Source: Deltaproteobacteria bacterium (GTDB taxonomy: Bacteria; Myxococcota_A; Bradymonadia; UBA7976; VGTA01). From it: a stretch of DNA of 9,858 nucleotides. The notes beneath the pieces were generated by a model. It did not search any database. It saw nothing but the letters and a program-made list of their open reading frames with translations, and had not been told where the DNA came from. The position numbers and the translations under genes are program-made. Below, piece after piece: positions 1 to 7,195 of the stretch (the first letter of the stretch is position 1; every line of letters begins with the position of its first letter). The DNA lies in contig VGTA01000071.1 in NCBI GenBank assembly GCA_016874875.1, forward strand, positions 1 through 9,858, read 5' to 3'.

Positions 1-1008
1 GAGCCCGCCCCCCCCGAGCACCTCGGCCTGCTCACGCCCCTCGACCCGAGCCAAGAGGCGCCCCTCGGCTGGCTCGACTCCCCGTGGGCGCCCGCCCTCG
101 ACTCCTCCGCCACCTTCGTCCAAGCCGCCCGCCTCCGCAGCACCCGCGGTCGCCCCAAGGTGAGCGGCCACCCGTGCCTCTTTGTGGGAGAGCTGCGCAA
201 CGACACGTGCATCTCGTTCAACTGGGGCTCCGCCGGCTTCATCAAGAACCCCGTGGCCCTCAAGAGCGGCGCGCGCTACAAGACGCGCGAGCACAGCAGC
301 CCGAGCCTCGCGCGCAACTGGGCCATGCCCGAGATGATCGAGGCGATCACGATGGCGGTGGACGCCGTGCACGCCGCCTACCCCGACACCAAGCGCCTCG
401 TCATCGGCGACCTCAGCCGCCGCGAGGGCGGGCACTTCCCGCCCCACGTCTCGCACCAGTCGGGGCGCGACGCCGACATCGGCTACTACACCAAGGGCCC
501 CGGGCAGCCCGACCACCTGCAGCGCATCGGCGCGGCGCACCTCGACGTGGAGCGCACGTGGGTGTTCCTCCGCTCCATGCTCAAGAATGACCAAGCGCAG
601 ATGATCTTCATGGACTACCGCCTCCAGAAGCCCCTCTTCTACTACATGCGCGACGTCGTCAAGCTCCCCCCCCACCTGCTGCGCCGCTACATCTCATACC
701 CCCGCCGCGGCGGCGGCGTGATTCGCCACCTCAAGGGCCACGCCGACCACCTCCATATCCGCTTCTATGCCCCCTACTCCATCGCCGCCGGGGAGGCGTA
801 CCTCCGCAAGCACGGGACGGCGGCCCTCAAGCCGATTCCCGTCTATCACGCGATTCGGCGCGGCGACAACCTCCTCAAGATCGCCAAGCGCCACAGGGTG
901 ACGTGGCGCAAGATTATGCAGTGGAATCGCCTCAACCGCCACACGGCGCGCCGCCTGCGCGTGGGGCAGCGCATCATGGTGGGCTACAGGACTCCCAAGC
1001 TCCCCTAG
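1..1008 (+). CDS. Penicillin-insensitive murein endopeptidase (M74/MepA family) with C-terminal LysM domain; 5' partial
   Basis: The reading frame is open from base 1, so the true start lies upstream of the window; an internal GTG at 160 is not needed. 335 residues are visible. The M74 metallopeptidase core is clear: HVSHQSGRDAD places H149, H152 and D159, and HADHLH places H247, H250 and H252. The spacing (H-x6-D; H-x2-H-x1-H) matches E. coli MepA H113/D120 and H206/H209/H211, so the zinc site looks intact. Family members cut D-Ala-meso-diaminopimelate cross-links in peptidoglycan in the periplasm. Residues about 281-327 form a LysM peptidoglycan-binding domain (GDNLLKIAKRHRVTW...NRLN...LRVGQRIMV), which E. 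coli MepA lacks. The signal peptide, if any, is outside the window. About 53 residues precede the recognisable catalytic domain. I am confident of the family and unsure of the full length. Confidence 0.93.
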   Translation, partial: EPAPPEHLGLLTPLDPSQEAPLGWLDSPWAPALDSSATFVQAARLRSTRGRPKVSGHPCLFVGELRNDTCISFNWGSAGFIKNPVALKSGARYKTREHSSPSLARNWAMPEMIEAITMAVDAVHAAYPDTKRLVIGDLSRREGGHFPPHVSHQSGRDADIGYYTKGPGQPDHLQRIGAAHLDVERTWVFLRSMLKNDQAQMIFMDYRLQKPLFYYMRDVVKLPPHLLRRYISYPRRGGGVIRHLKGHADHLHIRFYAPYSIAAGEAYLRKHGTAALKPIPVYHAIRRGDNLLKIAKRHRVTWRKIMQWNRLNRHTARRLRVGQRIMVGYRTPKLP

Positions 1009-1019
1009 CCCGCGCCCCC

Positions 1020-1068
1020 GCCGCGCCCTCGCCGCGCCCTCGCCGCGCCCTCGCCGCGCCCTCGCCGC
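1020..1068. repeat. 11-bp tandem repeat, 4.5 copies
   Basis: Perfect direct repeats of GCCGCGCCCTC begin at 1020, 1031, 1042 and 1053, followed by a partial GCCGC at 1064-1068. The array lies between the endopeptidase stop codon and the receiver gene and ends at the base before the -35-like TTGACG. The unit is not a multiple of three, which fits a non-coding location. Confidence 0.9.
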
Positions 1069-1097
1069 TTGACGAGCGCGGGGGGCGTGCTCATTGT
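1069..1097 (+). promoter_or_regulatory. Sigma70-like promoter for the receiver-clpS-clpA operon
   Basis: TTGACG (1069-1074) matches 5 of 6 bases of the -35 consensus. A 17-nt spacer separates it from CATTGT (1092-1097), a weak -10. Transcription would start near 1104, leaving a leader of roughly 37 nt before the ATG at 1141. Two other intergenic regions in the window carry boxes with the same 17-nt spacing, which adds support. The -10 is poor on its own, so this is a prediction. Confidence 0.45.
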
Positions 1098-1140
1098 GTG
1101 GCACCCCCGCCTCAGCCCCACCCCCCCGGAGCATGCCCCC

Positions 1141-1518
1141 ATGACCCACGGCACCATCCTGCTCGCCGAAGACGACCCGATGATCCAAAAGGTGCTCGCC
1201 CGCATGATCACCCGAGCGGGCTACGAGGGCGCCGTGGCGGTCTTCGCCGACGCCGCCGCCGCCCTCGAGTTCACCGCGCGCGTCGGGGGCGCGCTCGACC
1301 TGATTCTGGTGGACACCAACCTCCACGACGACGGCGACGCCGTCTTCTTCCACGCCCTCCGCGCCCTCGCCCCCGCCACGCCCATCGTGGCGTCGAGCGG
1401 CCACAGCGAGGAGCAGCTCCGCGGCCCTGACCACTTCGCAGGCTGCGACCTCCACCGCGTCCTCTCCAAGCCCTTTGGGCTGCAGGACATCAAGGACCTG
1501 ATCGCCTCCCTCCCCTGA
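1141..1518 (+). CDS. Stand-alone response regulator receiver domain protein
   Basis: 125 residues, almost exactly one receiver (REC) domain with no output domain. The phosphorylation site is complete: acidic pair D11/D12 in LLAEDD, phospho-acceptor D58 in LILVD, switch serine S86 in IVASSGH, and K110-P111 in LSKPFG. The protein should take a phosphoryl group from a histidine kinase and act by protein contact. The SSGHSEE turn and KPF ending resemble receiver modules of hybrid sensor kinases more than CheY (inference). The frame stays open upstream to a TTG at 1069, but that codon overlaps the -35-like box, whereas ATG 1141 starts exactly at the domain edge. The upstream CCGGAG is a weak ribosome site. 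clpS starts 24 nt downstream of the stop, suggesting one transcript with clpS and clpA. No kinase gene is in the window. Confidence 0.9.
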   Translation: MTHGTILLAEDDPMIQKVLARMITRAGYEGAVAVFADAAAALEFTARVGGALDLILVDTNLHDDGDAVFFHALRALAPATPIVASSGHSEEQLRGPDHFAGCDLHRVLSKPFGLQDIKDLIASLP

Positions 1519-1542
1519 GGCGCCCCCGCAGAGGAGCCCGCC

Positions 1543-1932
1543 ATGAGCCCCGCCCCCCGCGCCTTGCCCCCCGCCCTGCCCCGCGCCCTGCCCCGCGCCC
1601 TCGAAACCCTCGCCGCGCGTCGCGACGAGGGGGACGCGCAGGTCATCACTCAGCCCAAGACCTCCACCGCCGTGCAGCGCCCCCCGCGCTACAGCGTGGT
1701 GCTGCTCAACGACGACTACACCACCAAAGACTTTGTGGTGCTCGTGCTGATGACCTACTTCCACAAGACCCTCGACGAGGCCTTCGCGCTCACCGACCGC
1801 GTCCACCGCGAGGGGCGCGGGGTGGCCGGCGTGTACCCGCACGACGTCGCAGAGACCAAGCAGCGCATGACGCTGCGCGCCGCCGAGCTCTATGAGATGC
1901 CCCTGCGGGTCGTCCTCGAGCCTGAGCGCTAA
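1543..1932 (+). CDS. clpS: ATP-dependent Clp protease adaptor ClpS
   Basis: 129 residues. ClpS binds N-degron substrates and delivers them to the N-domain of ClpA for degradation by ClpAP in the cytoplasm. The core at about 47-129 carries the substrate pocket signature: N56, D57, D58 in LLNDDYT and H88 in RVHREG, equivalent to E. coli N34, D35, D36 and H66 with a constant offset of 22, plus the conserved VAETK stretch (102-106). The start is fixed by GAGGAG at 1531-1536, six nt before the ATG. The extension before the core (about 46 residues) is longer than the E. coli one, and its first 20 residues are an Ala-Leu-Pro-Arg repeat. The gatekeeper methionine of E. coli (M40) is lysine here (K62). 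clpA starts 22 nt downstream of the stop. Confidence 0.96.
   Translation: MSPAPRALPPALPRALPRALETLAARRDEGDAQVITQPKTSTAVQRPPRYSVVLLNDDYTTKDFVVLVLMTYFHKTLDEAFALTDRVHREGRGVAGVYPHDVAETKQRMTLRAAELYEMPLRVVLEPER
1561..1602. repeat. 12-bp in-frame repeat in the clpS N-terminus
   Basis: Units of GCCCTGCCCCGC lie at 1573-1584 and 1585-1596, with a diverged copy before (1561-1572) and a half copy after (1597-1602). They encode Ala-Leu-Pro-Pro/Arg repeats at residues 7-20 of ClpS. The unit is a multiple of three, so copy-number change would keep the frame. Confidence 0.8.
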
Positions 1933-1954
1933 CCCCCCACGGAGCAACACAAAC

Positions 1955-4288
<2,334 letters not shown>

Positions 4289-4293
4289 GGGCG

Positions 4294-6234
4294 GTGGCGC
4301 GCGCCGCGCGGGGGGGGGCGGGGGGCGCCGCGCCCCTCACGCCTCCGCTCGCCGCGCCCCTCGCGCTCGGCGCGCTCCTGAGCGCCGCGGCCGCCGCCCT
4401 GCTCGCGCCCCTCCCCGACCTCCTCCTCGACGCGCTGGTGGCGCTCTCGTGGGCGGCGAGCGTGGCGCTCTTGGTGGCGGTGGCGCGCTGCGACAGCCCC
4501 CTCGCCCTCGGGCGCTTTCCGCTGTGGGTGATGCTCTTTACGGTGGGGCGCCTCTGCCTCAACGTCGCCACCACGCGCGCCATCCTCACCGACGCGCGCG
4601 CCGGGGATGTGGTGGCGGGGGTGGGGGCGCAGGTGATGGGCGACCGCTGGGCGGTGGGGGTGGTGTTTGTGGCCGCCCTCCTGCTGATTCAGCTCGTGGT
4701 GCTCGCGCGCGGCGCGGAGCGCGTGGCGCAGGTGACGGCGCGCTTCGCCCTCGACGCGCTCCCCGGCGCGCAGCAGGCGCTTACGGTGGCGGTGGAGGCG
4801 GGGCTGCTGCACCCCGAGGAGGCGCGGCGGGCGCGCGAGCGGCTCCAGGCGCGCGCGGAGCTCTGCGGCGCCCTCGACGGCGCCATGCGCTTTGTGCAGG
4901 GCGACGCCGTGGCCTCCCTCGCCCTCGTGGGCGTCAACGCCGCCGGGGGGGTGGCGGTGGGCGCCCTGCACGGCGGGCTGTCGCTGCAGGCGGCGTGGGC
5001 GCGCTACGCGCCGCTCACGGTGGGCGACGCGCTCACGGCGCAGCTGCCGGCGCTGCTCGGGGCGGTGGCGGTGGGGGCGTTCGTGTCGCGCCTGCCGAGC
5101 GCGGAGGGGGCGCCGCGCGCCGCGCGGGGGCTCGCCGGCGCCGCCCTCGCCCGCGCGGCGCTCCTCGGCGCGGCGGGCGCCTGCCTCGCCCTCGCCCTCG
5201 CCCCCTGGTGGGCGTGGGGGGCGCGCGCCGCCTGGCTCGCCGTGGGCGCCGCCGCCCTCGCCGCCGCCCTCGCCGCCGCCCCCCGCCAGGCGGGCGCGGC
5301 GGCGCCGGCGCTCACCCTCACCCTCCACCCCGAGGCGCTGGCGGCGGCGGGGGGGGCGCGGGCGCTGGGCGCCGCGCTGGAGGCCGCCGGGCGGGCGCGG
5401 GGGCTGCCGGCGCGCGCGCTCGCGCTCGAGCTCAGCGAGGGCGCGCTGCCGCGCGGGGGCTACCGCCTGCGCCTCGGGGCGCGCGCGCTCTGCGAGGGGG
5501 CGGTGGTGCGCGGCGCCTACCTCAGCCTGAGCGCGCCGCCTGAGGGGGCGGTGGTGATCGAGGGGCGCCACCCGCGCTGGGGGCTGCGCGGCTGGTGGCG
5601 CCCAGAGGGGGAGGGACTCAGCGCCGCCGTGGAGCGCGGCGCGTGCTCGGCGCTCGAGGCGCTCTGCGGGCGCTGCGTGGGGGCGTGGGCGGCGGGGGGG
5701 GACGCGGCGTGGTCGGTGGAGGAGGCGTGGGGGTGGGCGAGCGCGGCGCCGGAGCCGCTCAAGGGGTGCGCGCTCACGCGCGACCTCAGCCCCCTCGCCC
5801 TCACCCTCGCCGCGCGCGCCCTGTCGGCGGAGGGGCACGACCTGCGCGACCCCCGCCCGCTCCTCGAGGCCCTCGGCGCCCTCGGCGCCGCCGCCCCGCC
5901 CGCCGCCCTCGCCCGCGCCCTCCGCCAGCGCGCCGCCGAGGAGGGGGCGGGGGCGCTCCCCTACGTGCTCGTGGAGCTGCCGCTCTCGGCAGAGGGGGCG
6001 TCGCCCGCCGAGGAGTGGGGCGAGGGGGCGTGGGCGCGCGTGGAGGGCGCCCTGCGCGCCGCGGCGCTCTCGGAGTCCTCGTGGGTGGTCTTGTGCGCCG
6101 CCGCCCAGCGCGCGGACCTCGCCCGCCGCCTCGCCGCCCGCGGGCTGTGGGCGGAGGTGTGGGCGTGGGAGGACGTGCCGGCGGGGCGCCCGCTGCGCTT
6201 GGTGGCGTGGGCGGGGGCGGCGGAGGGCCCTTAG
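4294..6234 (+). CDS. Divergent FHIPEP (FlhA/SctV) family type III export-apparatus membrane protein
   Basis: 646 residues with a GTG start 5 nt after the clpA stop; no other plausible start lies nearby and the ribosome site is poor. The N-terminal half has about eight hydrophobic segments (the first at about 18-40, the last before about 335). Family hallmarks are GRLCLNVATTR, LARGAERVAQVTARFALDA, GALDGAMRFVQGD (D195) and LTVGDALTAQLPALL. FlhA/SctV proteins form the nonameric export gate of flagella and injectisomes, with a cytoplasmic C-terminal domain that docks cargo. That domain is here too, very alanine-rich, with recognisable landmarks (YRLRLG, HPRWGL, LRDPRPLLEALG). The conserved loop normally reading PGKQM-x-IDADL is PGAQQALTVAVEAG (157-170), losing the charged residues. 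No other flagellar or secretion gene is visible, so I cannot choose between FlhA and SctV. Confidence 0.88.
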   Translation: MARAARGGAGGAAPLTPPLAAPLALGALLSAAAAALLAPLPDLLLDALVALSWAASVALLVAVARCDSPLALGRFPLWVMLFTVGRLCLNVATTRAILTDARAGDVVAGVGAQVMGDRWAVGVVFVAALLLIQLVVLARGAERVAQVTARFALDALPGAQQALTVAVEAGLLHPEEARRARERLQARAELCGALDGAMRFVQGDAVASLALVGVNAAGGVAVGALHGGLSLQAAWARYAPLTVGDALTAQLPALLGAVAVGAFVSRLPSAEGAPRAARGLAGAALARAALLGAAGACLALALAPWWAWGARAAWLAVGAAALAAALAAAPRQAGAAAPALTLTLHPEALAAAGGARALGAALEAAGRARGLPARALALELSEGALPRGGYRLRLGARALCEGAVVRGAYLSLSAPPEGAVVIEGRHPRWGLRGWWRPEGEGLSAAVERGACSALEALCGRCVGAWAAGGDAAWSVEEAWGWASAAPEPLKGCALTRDLSPLALTLAARALSAEGHDLRDPRPLLEALGALGAAAPPAALARALRQRAAEEGAGALPYVLVELPLSAEGASPAEEWGEGAWARVEGALRAAALSESSWVVLCAAAQRADLARRLAARGLWAEVWAWEDVPAGRPLRLVAWAGAAEGP

Positions 6235-6260
6235 GCCCCTGAGGCCCTTGAGGGGGGCCC
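6225..6260 (+). terminator. Possible GC hairpin terminator after the FHIPEP gene
   Basis: GGGCCC (6225-6230) can pair with GGGCCC (6255-6260); alternatively GGCCCC (6234-6239) pairs with GGGGCC (6254-6259). The hairpin straddles the stop codon and precedes an AT-rich patch. There is no T tract, so a rho-independent terminator is only possible, not demonstrated. Confidence 0.35.
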
Positions 6261-6330
6261 AAATAGGTGCCAGGCTCTTATTATGTGCTTGAACTACATC
6301 AGCAAATCGCGCGCGACGCTAAATCATTGG
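6261..6330. other. AT-rich patch between operons
   Basis: About 70 nt with roughly half A+T, in strong contrast to the flanking DNA. It holds TTATTATG, TTGAAC (6289-6294) and CGCTAAATC (6317-6325). A near-copy of the last, CGCTAATC, lies exactly 30 bp further on (6347-6354) and overlaps the predicted -10. It reads as a regulatory segment upstream of the AMIN gene, and no ORF uses it. Confidence 0.5.
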
Positions 6331-6355
6331 CGCGCCCCCCAGGATGCGCTAATCT
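6327..6355 (+). promoter_or_regulatory. Sigma70-like promoter for the AMIN / ferritin-ATP-grasp unit
   Basis: TTGGCG (6327-6332), a 17-nt spacer, then TAATCT (6350-6355, fitting TAnnnT). The -10 ends 36 nt before the ATG at 6392, close to the layout seen at 9688-9716. Both boxes deviate from consensus, so confidence is moderate. Confidence 0.4.
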
Positions 6356-6391
6356 ACCCCCCCGCCCCCCCCCTCCGCCGAGGAGCGCGCC

Positions 6392-7195
6392 ATGCGCCAG
6401 AGAGCCTACGCCCCCTCCCCCGCCGCCTCCCTCTGCGCCCCCCCCCGCGCGCTCCTCTGCGCCCTCGCGCTCCAGGTCCTCGCGCTCCAGGCCCCCGTCG
6501 CCCTCGCGCAGCCCGACGCCGACGCCGACGCCGACGCCGGGGAGCAGCTGCTCGAAGGCCCGCGCCCCGACTACCTCGGCGTGCGCCCCGGCATCAACAA
6601 CTTCGCCCCGGGCAAGCGCCCCACCCCCAAGCCCGGCCAGCAGGTGATCACCTGGGTGGGCTTTCAGGCCAAGGGCGACCGCGCGCGCGTCTTTATTCAG
6701 ACCGACAGCCCCCCTATCTACGAGGTGGCGAGCAGCGACCCGCGCCGCGTCATCATCGACCTGCCGAGCGCCACCCTGCACACCCCCAACGAGGCGCGCG
6801 ACCTCGACGCCGCCTTCTTCCCCACGGTGGTGCGCGCCGTGCGCGCGCGGCAGCTGGGCAAGGGGCTGGTGCGCGTGGAGGTCCGCCTGCGCGAGCCCGC
6901 GCGCTACCGCATGAAGAAGGAGCAGGGCTTCATCCACATCTTCTTTGACCCCCCCCGCGCGCCCATCGACGTCATCGCCGAGCGCGAGCGTGAGCTCGAG
7001 GCGGCGGCGCCGCAGGAGGGCGACCCCGCGCGCCTCCGCGCCCCCCGCCCCCCCGAGGGCGCCTCTGCGCCCGCAGAGCCAGATGCAGAGTCTGGCGCAG
7101 AGTTCGGCGCAGAGTCCCGCGCAGAGTCCCGCGCAGAGTCCCGCGCAGAGCCCCGCGCAGAGCCCCCCGCCGCCCCCCCCGGCGCCGAGCGGTGA
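6392..7195 (+). CDS. Exported AMIN-domain protein
   Basis: 267 residues. GAGGAG at 6380-6385, six nt before the ATG, fixes the start. A signal peptide is likely: Arg residues near the N-terminus, a hydrophobic stretch at about 19-38 and ALA before Q40. A (Asp-Ala)4 run follows (42-49). Residues about 85-186 match the AMIN domain (VITWVGFQ, ARVFIQTD, PRRVIIDLP, RVEVRLREPARY, FIHIFFDP), a beta-rich module that localises AmiC-type amidases and PilQ secretins to the envelope through peptidoglycan. No amidase or secretin domain follows, only an Ala/Glu/Pro/Arg tail with AESR-type repeats (232-259). It may therefore be a bare periplasmic targeting or scaffold protein (inference). The stop overlaps the next gene's GTG by 4 nt, implying translational coupling. 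This is the first gene after an intergenic gap with a promoter-like site. Confidence 0.85.
   Translation: MRQRAYAPSPAASLCAPPRALLCALALQVLALQAPVALAQPDADADADAGEQLLEGPRPDYLGVRPGINNFAPGKRPTPKPGQQVITWVGFQAKGDRARVFIQTDSPPIYEVASSDPRRVIIDLPSATLHTPNEARDLDAAFFPTVVRAVRARQLGKGLVRVEVRLREPARYRMKKEQGFIHIFFDPPRAPIDVIAERERELEAAAPQEGDPARLRAPRPPEGASAPAEPDAESGAEFGAESRAESRAESRAEPRAEPPAAPPGAER
6515..6538. repeat. 6-bp repeat GACGCC, four copies
   Basis: Perfect tandem copies at 6515, 6521, 6527 and 6533 encode Asp-Ala four times, directly after the predicted signal-peptide cleavage site of the AMIN protein. Confidence 0.85.
7085..7168. repeat. 12-bp in-frame repeat in the AMIN protein tail, seven units
   Basis: Units resembling GCAGAGTCCCGC start every 12 bp from 7085. 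Copies 3 to 5 (7109-7144) are identical and the outer ones are diverged. They encode Ala-Glu-Ser/Pro-Arg tetrapeptides (residues 232-259). Perfect central and degraded outer units suggest recent expansion by slippage. Confidence 0.88.

Noticed and set aside
160..1008. GTG at 160 as the start of the endopeptidase
   Set aside because: The same frame is open back to base 1 with plausible coding sequence, so the GTG is an internal valine and the gene is 5' truncated by the window.
1069..1140. TTG at 1069 as an upstream start of the receiver protein
   Set aside because: It would add 24 residues outside the REC domain and overlaps the -35-like box; ATG 1141 starts at the domain boundary.
4294..6234. 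FHIPEP gene as a decayed pseudogene
   Set aside because: The frame is intact over 646 codons, and membrane and C-terminal landmarks are in order, so it is more likely a diverged functional gene.
6289..6324. TTGAAC at 6289 as -35 paired with CTAAAT at 6319
   Set aside because: The spacer would be 24 nt, too long for a sigma70-type promoter; the TTGGCG/TAATCT pair has 17 nt.
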